From contig CM060969.1 in assembly GCA_030765045.1 (NCBI GenBank), positions 55,567,716 through 55,631,715 on the forward strand: DNA of 64,000 nt. Direction: 5' to 3'. The notes under the pieces were generated by a model. The model did not search any database. It saw only the letters and a program-made list of their open reading frames with translations, and was not told where the DNA came from. A program made the position numbers and the translations under genes. The DNA is from Tenodera sinensis. Lineage: Eukaryota > Arthropoda > Insecta > Mantodea > Mantidae. How positions within the stretch are numbered: position 1 is the first letter of the stretch; each line of letters opens with the position of its first letter. Below, one piece after another: positions 1 to 12,651 of the stretch.

Positions 1-897
1 ATTCATGTAAGTTTTTATCCACGTGCATGAGACCATCATCAGGTTACTGATACACTTCCAAATTCTCGACGTTTTTTAGATCATGCTCTTGTTCGTGAGA
101 AGTACTAGCATACTACTTGCAATGACAAAGTAACAGTGCTCAACTAGCAAATGTCAGGATCTGCTTGACCTATTGGACAGGTAACTGTCGATTAGTTTTT
201 CTTGCAGCTAAACAAACAAGGTCGTTACTGCAGCAAACAATCGAGTAAAATGGAATGTTAAATGCCCTAGTCAGGCAATAACGTAGGTATGTTCGTTCAC
301 AAATTATATGGAGCGTTAAAGAAATAATGCACTTACATACCAGATGAATTCAACCTGAAATCTGCACTAAGTTACAATACCTCGCTTCACTGTTTTATTT
401 AGAATGCAGTTATACGGAAGACAATTACATCGCGTCCATATCTGGCGTTCCGAATTTCAGTTTCAAATTTGTTTTAAATGAATAGTTTAATTTTGCTTCT
501 CTACATTTCCTTTCGGTTTTTCATGCACAGTCTGTTGTCGCGCTCTAACCTTTAAAATGTCTAACCTTTGCTTCTCTAGCTTCCTTTGAGGCTTTTGTCT
601 TTATCGCCAGCTATCACACAAAAACTATGGTATTATCTAAAAACTGAGTGCTTTAAAAGTAAGAGGAGATATTTCTACAACTTTTACCCTATTTGAAATT
701 TATACATACAAGATACAATCATTTCAGAATCATGCTTACATGTAGTTCTAACTTTAGGGAATAGCTGAAAAAGCAGTTGAAAATAAAAATGCGTGTCGCA
801 TTTTACTGAGAAGTAAATATGAGTTTTCATCGCTCCTTATTGCCTACCTTAACTTCCACTTAACTTTTGTAATAGAGTTAAATCTGTAGTGTTTGCA
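1..897. other. AT-rich DNA without recognisable gene
   Basis: I see no long open frame, RNA gene or recognisable transposon here. The sequence is AT-rich and of low information, consistent with intergenic or intronic DNA. Confidence 0.6.
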
Positions 898-914
898 CCC
901 CCCCCCCCCTCCCC
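898..914. repeat. poly-C tract
   Basis: A run of cytosines broken by a single T. It is a simple repeat with no visible context. Confidence 0.9.
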
Positions 915-2397
915 AGTACCACAGTGCTTCTTCCATGTTCGCTTGCTAGGATAGCACATCCATGTGTTAGGTCTCCAACACTGGAATAAAGGATGCCGAT
1001 ATGGAAAGCCAATCTGTGGGACAGCAGGCTTCTAATATACCTGCATTATGGTGTGCTTTGGGTATTTTATCTATTTTGTTCTTCGCTGGGTAAAGTACAA
1101 TGTCCAAGAGATTTCCCAAAAAAAGCCGCAAGTAAAAGGATCAGCGAAGTTGCTTTCTGATAAGTGACGGTTCCCATTTAACAAAGTAGGTGCTCATATT
1201 TTAGGAGAAAAATTGTGTCGCAGTTACATGTAATATATATTTTTTCATCTAGTTCTGGTATACAGCAGTATTACACAATCCACGCACAATCAAATAATAA
1301 CATTGCATAAGTCAGAACAAAACATATCCTTAAAAACTTCCCCCATAACAAAAATAAATCAACAGTATCTAGTTCTCTAGTCGTGTCTTACAAACTGGTC
1401 CTAGAAATGGCTGCATGTCTTTAGACGGACTCACCAGGATTACTAGTTCGCGAGGAACACATGGAAGAAGGTACGGAGAACCAACACTTTAGCTAGGCAG
1501 CTACTCTCAGTAGCTAATCTCGTGCTAGAACGAGACGCCGCCTGCCAAATCAAGAAACTAAGATCAGACAGAGCTCATCCGGCACAAGGCTTCCACCTGG
1601 TGTTACTGCAAAACGGCAGACAAGTGAAAGGCAGCAGAAAATAGCATTTACATGCTGCTCATCTTTTTATACCTTTATAAAGGTTAAAATAAGCGCCTAT
1701 TAAGTTAAAAAGTTGTCAGCAGCCTTCCTTGACGACTCTTAAATCGTTACGAAAACATTTGATCTTGAAGAAGCTCATTCGTTTAAGGAATCCAATAAAA
1801 TTCTACTCGGTCCGCCTCCCTCAGATGCTCACTCCTTAATTATTCTTCAGACATACTAACTCTTTGAAGCTTGAGTTTCACAAAGCATAGTCAGAGCATT
1901 AAATATTCATCAGCATCCCCGAAATTCTGTCCCTACTTAACGCTGAATATGCTAATGCGACTTGCGGGCGTGACTCCAGGATTCCCGGCAGTGGTCTCTG
2001 AAAGAAGGAACCTGATGAAGAAAATCCCAAAAGGCAAGTATTGATAATCCTGCCATGTAGCAGTCTTACGCCACATAATATATGCAGCTTGGCTTTAAGG
2101 ATGTTTATGAGGGTGTAATTCAATTTGGTGTGGAAAAGTGGAGAAGAAACTTGTCTTCTTGAAGAACGTGCCTTGAATATTTCTTAGTGTTTCTTTCTGC
2201 TGTAACGCCTTCAGCGCATTTTGTGCAAACAAAATCCAATATCCGTCTTTTATCTTTGGTAAATATTTCAGAAAAGTATGGCATGTGTATCATATATGTA
2301 CACGCTTTGTTCAGAGTAGCCCTTACGCATTAGAAGACATTTCATTAGTAATCAATTGGACTACATACGAATACATTAGTACTATGCGCTGCATAAC
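915..2397. other. AT-rich DNA without recognisable gene
   Basis: Only short open frames occur, including a 74-codon one on the minus strand at 1899-2123 that matches nothing I know. No repeat family or RNA gene is recognised. Confidence 0.55.
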
Positions 2398-2640
2398 AAT
2401 AGTAATAATACAAATAATAATAACAATAGGCATAATAGTGAAATAATTTTGCTAAAAATAAAGATAATCATGATAATCAATGATACTAATAATAATCATA
2501 ATCACAATACTAATAGTACTACTAATAGTAAATGATACTACTAATAATAGTAATGGTAATAATAATCACAATAACCATGATAATCATGATAATGATCAGT
2601 AATAATGATAATTGATAATAAAAAGAAGAAATCGTTGGCA
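2398..2640. repeat. imperfect AAT/ATA-type simple repeat
   Basis: About 240 bases dominated by AAT, ATA and TAC trinucleotide words with frequent ATGATAATCATG-like interruptions. This is a decayed trinucleotide microsatellite. It has no coding capacity. Confidence 0.8.
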
Positions 2641-3770
2641 GTAAATAGTAATGGAACTACAGTTTACGGTTAACAAGAATGTAAAATAGCGAATCCATTA
2701 GTGATAAATATCCTCGAATATCTATAAATAGCGATACCCAACTTCCACTTACGCTACTGGGTCGAACATATAATTAAAGTATCATTTTAAACTTCTACTT
2801 TTGTACATTAAGCTTACATTATATAAAAAGAACATTGTTAGCAAAGAAACAACTAAACTTACTATATCAAGGAACTGAAATAAAAAATTAGAATAAAATA
2901 TTAGAAAGGTTTGACGTTTTTAAACACCAGCACATTTGTTGTAATAGCTACAAAAGGCGTACAGCAGAATGAAAATACGGACATTTCTAAAAAGCTGTTC
3001 TCTTATGTAACAAAATTGATTTTGAAGGTTTTGCACGATGAGAATAAAGCGATTTATCAATTTAAAAAGTTGTAGGTATGTGAAAGTTCAAATAAAGCAA
3101 GACCGTCCAACCGGCGTGTTTACTCTCCGATAAGTAAGCGCACATAATTCTTGACCTTGCAAACATAAGCCGCCAGTACACATGATCTACGGTACCGACC
3201 GTAGGTTTCCATCACACATCCTTCACACTCATTCCGGCATCCCATACATTGTGGACGTAGTGCGGGACAGGACTCGCACAATGTATGACAAACTCACACC
3301 TCACCCAAACCAGCTGGTGAACACCCTGGGGCAATATGACCATCGCCTCCCTAGGCGGAGACAGAGCTACCGTCTACCCAAGGACGCCCTTGGCTGGTAG
3401 GTACCGCTTTGCCTTCATCATCCTCCACACTTATCACCTATTCCCCTCGGTTTCCCGTCACTGGCACTGCATTGCTCTTAGTCGGACATGGCTGACGAAG
3501 TAATCAGTAGGGAAATGGTCGCTTGGATGGCTAGACATCCAAGATCCGACAGATCCCGCCACCAGTGACAATACAGGAACCCACCCTGCACCATCAGACA
3601 TTACAAAGACAAAAAACCTGTAACATATACCAACCTATACCACCACACGGGTAAATCCGTATTTAAACGGATAGGTACCGTGGCCACCTTACCATCCGCC
3701 TGGGTTAACCCAGACGACTAGTACTCACTCCTGGACTCCTGGACTCCAGCGATTAACACGGTAAGACACG
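2641..3770. other. unassigned DNA, GC-richer from about 3100
   Basis: 2641-3100 is AT-rich with nothing recognisable. 3100-3770 is clearly richer in GC and has a plus-strand open stretch of 72 codons (3182-3400). It reads like a decayed transposon segment, but I found no domain motif to name it. A short direct duplication (ctggactc) lies at about 3731-3748, just before the tail of the next element. Confidence 0.4.
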
Positions 3771-4545
3771 ATTTATTTATTTATTTATTGCTGCTTTAAC
3801 AACTAGGTCATATCGCGACGTCTTGGTATACTCAAATACAAACAAGTTAAGTATACAATAACAATAAGTTAATAAAACGTGATAAGAAAACGAAATATTG
3901 AGGTTATCCTGCACATTCACTGCTATGTTCCTCGAGTCTCTTGGCAGCTTCATCGGTCATTTCCTGTGATATTCTGGTGGGAGGACGACGACGACGGTAT
4001 CTGGCAGGCTGAGAACAGCCCGAGGTGTATCATGCGTGTACCTGCCCTTTTAGGGCTTAACCACTTTATGACGGGATGTGGGGTTTTGCAGGGTGGCGGG
4101 TGAGAATTGAGGTAGTGGGTAGTAAGGAGGTAGCAAGATTATGCTCCTCAGCGGCTACTTATTCAGTGTACAACTTCCGTTGGGCACTGATGGTGTAAAG
4201 GTCCAAATATGGAGGTTCATTTAATTTTGAATTTTGAATCCAAGCTTATCTTGGAGGACTGTCGTGGTGTTCAGCTTTCGCTGTTGAAGGGGTGTCTCCT
4301 TCGTTACCGGGGATGCCCGCAAGCCATGCGGGGAACCCGGTGTCCACACGCGTGCGTTCAGTGGGGTTATAGTCCCCAAGAGACCTAACCAGGGTACTCC
4401 TATGTTGAGGAATTTGGTCGTATAATTTTGTTGCCCGGCGCCTAATTTCGTCTATCCATACCTCGCATACTTATGTTGAAGAGAATTTTGACCTCTTGGG
4501 AAGCTCCAGATCGGTCGAGCTATAGTGTATGTGGAATGAAAGGTC
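3771..4545 (-). mobile_element. 5'-truncated jockey-like LINE 3' end
   Basis: This is a minus-strand copy of the 3' end of the same family as the plus-strand element at 12.6-15.2 kb. The stretch 3995-4545 matches the reverse complement of about 14560-15025, including the end of the reverse-transcriptase ORF and the 3' UTR with the shared cctccatatttg region. The 3' end is marked by an (ATTT)n tract at 3771-3789, which is a (TAAA)n tail on the minus strand as in many insect jockey elements. All of the 5' part, including ORF1, endonuclease and RT catalytic core, is missing, as expected for truncated target-primed insertion. I could not find a clean target duplication. Confidence 0.8.
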
Positions 4546-4578
4546 AGGTAACCTCTAATCTGTAAGTGTCCATTTCAT

Positions 4579-5917
4579 TCATTTATATCCTGTGGAATTA
4601 CGGACAGTAAGCAGCTTTTTTGAACTCGAGTATTCCTTTTCTTCATTACACGTTCTGTAAAGTATGGGTGAAGACTTGAGTGTATTCAGAAGATCCTCTA
4701 GATCATTAGTGTACTGGGGAGCCAGTGTACCTACATCAGCATTGCCTACAGTGTGTTCAAAGAAACTTTTGAGTTGGAGAAAATTAAGAGTTAAGCTGTG
4801 AGGCTCTGTTTTCATGACGGATTTGATGGATTTCAATAATTCTGAATACAAAGTTATTATTTCTGTTCTTCTTGCCTTTGTAACAGTATGTTTTATCTGT
4901 TCTTCAACAATCGCGAACCTCAGAGAGATCTATGGGTTCGAGCGAATAAGCTAGTGATGGTATTTTATCAGCAGTTATTTCTATAGGAGTTTCGCTAGAG
5001 AGGGAAGCTGGGGTGGGGCGTTTTAGATTAAAAATGCCAGGCTCCTTTGCTGCTCTGTGATATTTAGGTTGGGGTTTTGGTACCGAAGCACTTTTCTCCT
5101 TGTGTGCATTCTCTTCTCCACTAGGAGATGGTAGTGCACCTGTAAGTTTCTTTGTTTGAAACATATTAAATTTCTTAGCTGCTGGAATTAGCTGTGGAAA
5201 ATGGGCTGAATCACTGTTAGAATCTTCGCGTGGCAAGTCAAAATCATGTTTGCAGTATTTAGCAAGGTGTCCTTCTTGTTTGCATAAAAAGCAGGTGGGT
5301 GTATTGGAAGTGGCGTAAACCCAACAGTTTGTACCCTCGTAGTTTATGCTAAAGCTAGGAGGTAACTTGGCAAGGTCATCGGGGGAGACATACATTTGTC
5401 TTCTAAAACTTAAGAAATGGGAAAACCCAGGTTCTTTGATTTCTGCCCTCATAAAGGTAATACTGGACACTGATTTGACTCCACATTTATCTAATGCCTT
5501 AAGTATTGTATTATTAGTAGAGAGTAGAACCCTCTTATTCGGTGTTATTAGCGGTCTTGGTTGGCAAGATGTATTGTTAACTTTTATTACAGTGTGTTTT
5601 GATGTTAAGCCTTCGGCCAATTTGACACTTGAGATACACATTCTGGAATGGCAAATACGTAATATATACCGAATGTTGCCTGTATCAGTTAATTTACTTA
5701 TTGCCATTGTATAGTCTTTAACTGTAAGTCCATCGTGAAATTCAATGATTAGCGCTCGTTTTTTCGTAGGGGTTAACGTAACGGGTACTATAGATGTCAT
5801 GGTTTTCTTTTGGTTAGGTTCAAACGTTGAGTTAAGACTGCTCTGTTGGCAGCGTTCAATAACTGAAACTTCGTTGATTGCGCGGCAATTGTTTTCCGCT
5901 TTGACAATTGTTTTCAA
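4579..5917 (-). pseudogene. orphan gag-like ORF1 with CCHC knuckle, one frameshift
   Basis: This encodes a gag-like nucleic-acid-binding protein of a non-LTR retrotransposon, of the kind found in insect I/X-type elements. The main open frame (5917-4904) has about 337 codons but begins with TTG. The first ATG in frame is at about 5800, so the real start may be there. Residues 209-222 (numbered from 5917) form a CCHC zinc knuckle, C-X2-C-X4-H-X4-C, read as CFLCKQEGHLAKYC. The preceding part has the LSFRRQ and TPTCFLC context typical of the family. A single frameshift near 4918 shifts the reading into a second frame, whose ATG-started part is 4851-4579. That continues the family C-terminus through the QYTNDLEDLL region. 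Repaired length would be about 445 residues. No matching ORF2 lies downstream, where the unrelated 3' end at 3771-4545 begins. Confidence 0.75.
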
Positions 5918-5949
5918 CCCGCTAGGATGTGCCAGGCCACAGATGTAGG

Positions 5950-6914
5950 TGGTCGTGTTTTCTGGTTCGATTTTATTTTAAATATTATTGAGTAAAAGCA
6001 AGACACAAATAATTGCTATCACTCACTTGTACCCGCGGTACCGATGATTAATATTATCGAGATAAATTATCCTGGGGAATCCTTGCAAATGATGCCACTG
6101 TCAACTGTCAACTTAGTACGAGTCGTCTCGACGGGTACATTATGCATTTGTTCAACAATGTACTGATGAAGTGCTACTTTCACGTGCATTGATTTGCCTA
6201 AGTGTAAATACATAGATTCGTAACCACTGGCTCAGGGCTGAGTAAAATACATACGCGCGCACGAATAGTTTTAATAGAGGGAAAGTAAGATGGCATTGGT
6301 GCGAATCTTGAACGGTCACCGAATAATTCACTAGTACAACAAAAAGGGCTTTCCTGCCATCTCAGATGGTGTTTGCAGACAGTCATCACGCCGGTATATT
6401 TCCCGCTCACTCTCCAGATCTAACATGTCTGAGTTTTACTTGTGGGATGCATGAAAGAAAACCTGTATCGAATAAATCCGCACACATCGCAAGAATTGAA
6501 AGAAGATATTACGAATGAAATCAGAAACATTACAGTGACGAACTCACTCGTGACATAATTTGGTTATGAGATACAATGGCTGTACAACCCAGGAATAACA
6601 CTTCCAGCATCTTGAATAAGGTAAGAGTTGACATGGTTTAATACATGTATGTATTATGTACACACTTAAGACAGCGCGGCCGCACATGACATACATGCAG
6701 GTGGGGCAGCTGCCGCAGCGCAGAGCACAAAAACTATGCGTACGGTCTTTGTTTATATGGGATACCCGATATACACTATCTGACCAAATGTATCCGCACA
6801 TCTGAAATTGTACTTAGTCTTCAAGTAATTTTTTAATATTTTTTATTATTTTTTCTATTATTCGACATTAATATGCACCTTTATCACATTCTGCTGTAAA
6901 TACTTTCCTGACTT
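5950..6914. other. unassigned DNA
   Basis: No gene, SINE or transposon motif recognised. The few short open frames (for example 6198-6410 and 6544-6801 minus) have no recognisable motifs. T-rich runs occur at about 6828-6870. Confidence 0.5.
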
Positions 6915-7165
6915 AGTCGATGAAGCCTGCCTGCCTGCCATGCAAAGGATCCAGGGGTCGATTCCCTCTGGGATGGAGAATTTTTATGTAATCAAGGTTA
7001 TTCCCTATACTTTTCAGTCCGGAAGTGTGAATATGTATGACATAATGTAAAAGATCCAAGTAACAACCGGTGTATGCGAGTTCAATACCGTTGCCGGTAG
7101 GCAATATATCGCAAAGTGAAGGGCTACCGATGTAACCATTGCAGTATAAATGGAACAATTAAAAA
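6915..7165 (+). mobile_element. tRNA-derived SINE (family with TATAAATGGAACA end)
   Basis: A decayed copy of a tRNA-derived SINE. A polymerase III B-box-like segment (ggggtcgattccc) lies at about 6956-6968. It is followed by the ggagaattttt segment shared with the better-preserved copy at 40.5 kb. The 3' end has the conserved tataaatggaaca motif at about 7145-7157, also shared with that copy. The A-box half is eroded. Confidence 0.7.
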
Positions 7166-7321
7166 CAAATATTGAAGACACTTTCAATGAGATGTTTGTG
7201 GAGAAACGACAGCCCATTGTTCAGGAACCGGAACCGGAAATATTAATTTTGGACGCTGTAGTCTGAGCAAAGTCGATGTTCTCATTACACAGGTGTCCTA
7301 ATGACTTCAGCTTGGTACTCT

Positions 7322-7373
7322 GGGCTGGGCAGGGCAGGGCAGGGCAGGGCAGGGCAGGACAGGGCAGGGCAGA
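7322..7373. repeat. (GGGCA)n pentanucleotide minisatellite
   Basis: About ten tandem copies of GGGCA with two interrupted units. It has no coding meaning, although it keeps open frames on both strands. Confidence 0.95.
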
Positions 7374-7585
7374 CCAGTCCATTTCAGGAATGCCATTGTC
7401 CATAACCATTGGCTCACAGACGCAGCTTTATGGCAGGTTTGATTGTCTTGATGCTGATACGGACAATCGTGATTTCACAGTTTGTTCTCTATCGTACGCA
7501 GCAGAGAGTGTTTTAAATTGTGTCCATATTCTTCAACATTTCGATTTCTCCTACAAATCCTCCTCCATTGTTCAAAGAGTCAAAA

Positions 7586-7685
<100 letters not shown>

Positions 7686-7999
7686 GCAGTAGCAGCAGCA
7701 GCACCACCCCTACCACCAGCACTACCCCCACCACCAGCAGCAGTGGTAGTAGGGTTCACGGCGCACAACTGCCAGGATTATTAGTGCCCTAACGATACAA
7801 GAAAACAAAATTAGTGCAAGCCTCACACCTGCATGTTAAAATGTTAAAATTGTTCAACAATTAACTAGTCACCAAAGAGTGCCAGCGACCATAAAAGGTA
7901 AGATAAAACGCAAAGGCTCACGAAGACAAAAGCAAATCGCATCCATGAGGAAACGACCGAACAAAGAAACGAGAAAATATATTTAAATACAGTCGCCCA

Positions 8000-10900
8000 T
8001 AGCGCAGAGATGAATGAAAGTGAGCAATTGCTCTACCGCACTGACAGCGTCCTTCAGCACCTCAGGAAGGGTGGCAAGCAGACTCAAGGAAATACGTAGC
8101 TGAGCTAAAAACTGGCACTAAAGTAAAACATGCAGCAGCGTCAAAGGGTCATTTCAGTGAACATAGAGCGGTGCAGCGTCAGAAGATAAAAGAAGACTGA
8201 CTAAAATGGCAGTGCCCGATGCGCAATCTCGCTAGAAGACCACTCCATGCAGAACTTCAGCGTGAAAGGAGGGCACTACGTTGTCTGACGGAACTTAAGT
8301 GCTAAAAAGCTTGGGGGTTAAAACTGCTGCCTTCGCAGCAGAATCGACAGCCCCGTTACCTTGCAGGCCTACGTGTCCAGGCATCCACATAAAGGACACG
8401 TTAGCGCCAGCACTAGCCAGTGAGTGAAGGCTGTGCTGAACACCCTGCACCAGTGGATGGTAATTGTACAGCGTGCGTAGGCTCTGAAGCGCACTCAAAG
8501 AATCCGAGAAAACAATACACCTCTCCAAGGACTGTTGACGAACATATAAAAGGACCTGGTATATACCAAAAAGCTCAGCCGTAAAAATCGAGAAATGTGA
8601 TAAAAGACAAAGCTAAAACTATGGCGAGCGTGACCAAAACCTCAACCTACTCCCCTATCGTCCTTCGAGCCGTCAGTGTAAATAAAATGGCAGGAACAGG
8701 ACTGCGCCTGAATATCTAAAAAGGCCGAACGAAGAACTGACGACTTCAGCAAGGACAGCAAACCCAGATTGATATAGATCGCAGAGCAAGCCATGGGGAA
8801 AGCGCGTTCTCCCCCTTGGGAAATGTAGGTGGTAAATCGGCGTCGGAAAGCTGAAACAGAGAGCGAAACAGAACGCCAGGAGGGAGTAGGGCCAGGGAGC
8901 TCGTTGAGTATTGGCGGTCTAAGCTGTCATTAAAAAACAAATTAAAATACAGGTGTTCTGGCAGATTAGAAAGTCGACAAGCGTAGCTGCAAAGACGAAC
9001 ATCGCGCCGATAACTAAGCGGAGGATCAGCAGCTTCGGCACATAGGGTCATAACAGGACTCGTGAGAAATGCGCCAATGCTCAAACGGATACCACGGTGG
9101 TGTGTAGGATTGAGGCGATTTAAAATCGACGCTCGAGCTGAAGAGAACACAACGTAACCGTAATCAAGTTTCGATAGGAACAGAGCTTGGTATAAGCGTA
9201 AAAGAATTTAAAACCTTACTTAAAACCCGTAAAACATTAAGACACCTTGCCTTTAAGTACGAAACATGCGAAAACCAGCTAAGTTTTCGGTAAAAAATTA
9301 ATCCCAAAAGTATCGTCTCGTCTGCGAAAGGAAGTATATCTGGGCCGAGAGGTAGAGAAGGGTGTAGAAAGGTCTTTTGGCGCCAGAAATTAATGCAGAC
9401 AGTTTTCTCGGAGAACTTAAATCCGTTGTTGACACTTCCAAGTGAAAAGCCGTGTAAACAGACGCTGAGCAGTAAAGTAAACGACGAAGTCATCCACAAA
9501 CAAAGAGGATGACACACCAGCAGGAATGCACTCCACAGTGGGATTGATGGCAATAGCAAATAGTGACGCGCTTAGTACAGAACCCTGCGGTACTCCGTTC
9601 TCTTGGATAAAAACACGAGATAGAACCAAACCCACCCTTACCCGAAGGATTCCATCCCGCATACGTTCCCGAATAAAAAGGGGCAATTCCCCAGTTATGG
9701 AGTTCTCTAAATCGAAAAATACAGCAACCGTTTGGCTCTTCCTTAGAAAACCATGATGTAACTGCATAACGATACCAAGTGGTGGCCGTTGAACGGAAAC
9801 GACGAAAACCGCACTGAACATTGGACAGCAGATGGTATCAAGCCATCATGTCAATTGCCCGTTGATCATTCGCTCCATCACCGTGTAAATGACACTGGTG
9901 AGGGAGATCGGACGATAACTGGAAGATAGATGGCAATCCTTTCCAGGTTTTAAAATCGGTGGTGGCTTCGCGCCAAGCGGAGGAAAATGTGGCGGTGCGC
10001 CAGGGACGGTTAAACAACTCTAAGACAAAGAGTTTACCAGCCGAAGACAGGTGCTGTGTCATTAACATGTGGACACCATCCGGCCCAGTAGCGCAGGGTT
10101 TAGAGAAGGCTAGAGCCCACTCCTACTCCTGCATGCTGAAAAAGGCGTTATAACACTCCCGGTTAGAAAAGGCAAAGGAAAGATTGAGACTCAGCCTCAT
10201 TCTTGATCGGTAGAAAACCGGGTGGTAATGCGAAGAGCCTGACACATCAGTAAACGCATTGCGCAGAATGTCAGCGACAGCTCTAGGGCAAACTAGGCTA
10301 AACAGAGAAGCTTTGCCGACCGCACGACAAAGCTTATCCCAAACGACAGACGAAGGCGCAAGTTGGTTAAATGACTCCACAAACCGGAGCAGGAGGTTTT
10401 CTTACTCACTTGTATGATGCTTCGAGCCCTGGCGCGCAACTGCTTGGATACGACCAGATTATCAAATGTAGGGTGGCACCGAAACACCTGTAGCGCCACC
10501 CGCCGCGCAAGGACGGCCACTGGGCATTCGTCGGTCTGCCAGTGGATCGGTAAACGTCTCGGATGGCCAGACCACCGAGGTATGGCATGTTCGGCAACCG
10601 TAGGAACAACGGAGCAAAAGTGAGCCACCATCTGGTCAACGTCTTCGAAGACGCGATCACAAAAACAGCCAAGGAGGGAATAAACGGGCCAATTCGCTGT
10701 GTTGTGACGCCAGGAGGGTATATGTGGCGAAGGTACGTGGTGAGATAGCAAGCTGATAACACAAGGAAAATGATCGCTGGAGGTGTCAGAGACGACGTTC
10801 TACTCAAAGCGATGTGCAAGCTGAGTGGTGGAAACTAATAAATCCAGGTGGGAGGAAGTGCCAGTAGAGTCAAAAAGGAAAGTTGGTTCACCAGTCTTTA

Positions 10901-11395
10901 GGAGAGAGAAGAGTTCTGTAGGAAAGTCTGTTAGGTGTGTTTTCCTTACGTAAGCCCTATGTGAATCCCAAAGGAAGTGGTGGGCAGTAAAATAGCCCAA
11001 CGAAAGGTAGGGCGTTGGGAGTTGCGACAGTAGGTGGGACAGGTCCGTTGTTGGGAAGGGGGAAGGAGGTAGATAAACGGAACAGAGAGTAAAAGAAAAA
11101 ACAGTTAAACTCAGGGTAACACAACAGCTTGCAAGGGAGTGGTAAGATTAAGAGGTTGATAGAAGACGTCGTCACGAATTAGGAGCATGACACCTCCATG
11201 AGCAGGAGTACCAGGTTCCGGTGGGAGGTCAAACCGTACCGGAATGAAGCCTGGGCACGCAGAGAAGTCCTGCTGGCGAAGCTTTGGCTGCTGAAAGCAC
11301 AGAATGCTAGGGGATAGCGAGCTAGTAAGTAGTTGCAGGTCGGTCCTGTGTGCGGGCATGCCACGTGTATTCCACTGAATGATGGACATCCTGGA
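8000..11395 (-). pseudogene. I-type ORF2: endonuclease-RT-RNase H, disrupted
   Basis: This is the multifunctional replication protein of the I-clade element, broken into at least eight frames. The endonuclease start is at 11389 with the WNTRG motif. The position that should carry the catalytic glutamate (QET in relatives) reads QQP, so that residue appears lost. The DTSSDHFP motif precedes 10751. RT motifs include the GVPQGS segment and a catalytic box read as FVDD instead of Y/FADD (9417-9821). The stretch between the DLE box and GVPQGS is shortened by a deletion. RNase H (8528-8295) keeps the FSDSLSALQ aspartate and the WMPGHVGLQGN histidine, but the usual GNE glutamate is G. The typical DPPLSYRRD linker lies at about 9000. 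Confidence 0.85.
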
Positions 11396-11544
11396 ATGAA
11401 GAGGATAAGCTGTCGATTATGGTTCGTCCTGCATAGGCTCCGCAGACGAAGGAGGCTCTGTGTCACCGCTAAAGGAAGATAGAAGAGTATATCTGTTACC
11501 CATGGTAACGGGAGGTGGAGAGACCTGTAGCGCCCGACTACACC

Positions 11545-12535
11545 CTATGCTGTTCTAGAGCGTGAGCGCCGAGGAGGGGAACGTGAAGCACGCTTCCAGG
11601 CGCCAGAGGTCGGAGAGTCTTTAAGAAACTCGCTGCGTTTCGGCTCAACTCTGAACTTCCCTATATCGGTACTGGCAGGGTCTTGGCGCTGGTACAGGTT
11701 GATGTAGAAACTGTGGCTGGAATACGTGTAGTTGGTAATAGGGCTAGTTTGGGTACCGACATCCCGCTTTGGCACTGGGGTTGACACTACTGAACTATGG
11801 GTACCAAATTAGACAATAGAAGGCTGACGAGCAAGATGTTTTTTGCGGGCTTAAGAAAAACGATAAACGCTCTTGAATAGCCTTCTCGCCCAGGTAACGT
11901 GGACAGTCACGGGATGTCATTGGGTGGCCACCTCGACAGTTTACACATCTAAGAGCAGATGGACATGCTCCATCATGGTCATCCTTTCTACAGGTGACAA
12001 AAACAGGAACCGAAGCCTTACGAGAGGTCTAAGTATTGCCATAACGTTGGCATTGAAACACCGCATTGGACGCGCGATATACGGCTGAACGTTAATCACC
12101 TCATAGCCGCCTTTATCTTCGGCGGAAAATCGAGCCGATCAAATGTTAGAAAGAGCGTACGGATATCTTGCTGCACACCGTCATGCTTTGTTCGGACACG
12201 ATACACAGATATAACTCCAGGTTAGATAAGTAACGCTTAATCTCTTCCTTTGGCATACCTTCCAGCAAGTGGGTGGTTATGACGCCCTTTGAAGAGCTGA
12301 GGCTCCTGTGCTTCTCAACACGGATAGGATATCTGTGGAGTAGTTTGGCCTTCAGCAACTTGTCGAACTGAGTGGTCGTATACGTTTCAACAAGCAGCGA
12401 TACTGTCCTTTGACGGATACATGATTTGACCGGGCCGGCTATTTTATCGAGACCTGTCTGTATCATAAAGGGGTTTACCTTCAGAAACATCTGAGCGATT
12501 CGCTTTGCGGCTTGTGTTGGATGCACACGCATTAC
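11545..12535 (-). pseudogene. I-type ORF1, gag-like with CCHC knuckles, disrupted
   Basis: Gag-like partner protein of the I-clade element. The open part 12532-12146 carries the family's N-terminal block (PFMIQTGLDKIAG, LLVETYTT, KGVITTHLLEGMP). After frameshifts near 12140, the segment 12090-11880 translates to the zinc-knuckle region. It has a first knuckle beginning CQRYG, interrupted by a stop, and a clear second one read as CVNCRGGHPMTSRDC. The 11787-11545 frame is the basic, serine/arginine-rich C-terminus. Stops and frameshifts make it non-functional. Its role in relatives is to coat element RNA and form the RNP that ORF2 uses. Confidence 0.75.
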
Positions 12536-12651
12536 ACGCTGCTTGGTGATTCATTCCAGTATATCTCGCCAGGGAGCAGCAGGGGAACTTTTGCCGCGAC
12601 CGTGGTGGAGCAAATACGACTAGTTGTGCCAGGCTACAGCACAGTAAACCA

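Larger units (their letters stand above)
7790..12590 (-). mobile_element. I-clade non-LTR retrotransposon, decayed full-length copy
   Basis: A minus-strand I-type element. In order it has a gag-like ORF1 (about 12535-11545), then endonuclease, reverse transcriptase, a thumb/linker region and an RNase H domain (11395-8295), then a tail with the RLRIGHCHF-type motif (about 8235). RNase H after RT in a non-LTR element is the hallmark of the I clade. Both ORFs are broken by many frameshifts and stops, so the copy is dead. The 3' boundary is approximate. The 5' end abuts the head of the plus-strand element that starts near 12640, so the two lie head to head. Confidence 0.85.

Noticed and set aside
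2398..2640. CRISPR-like or satellite array
   Set aside because: No fixed-length repeats or spacers; it is a decayed trinucleotide simple repeat.
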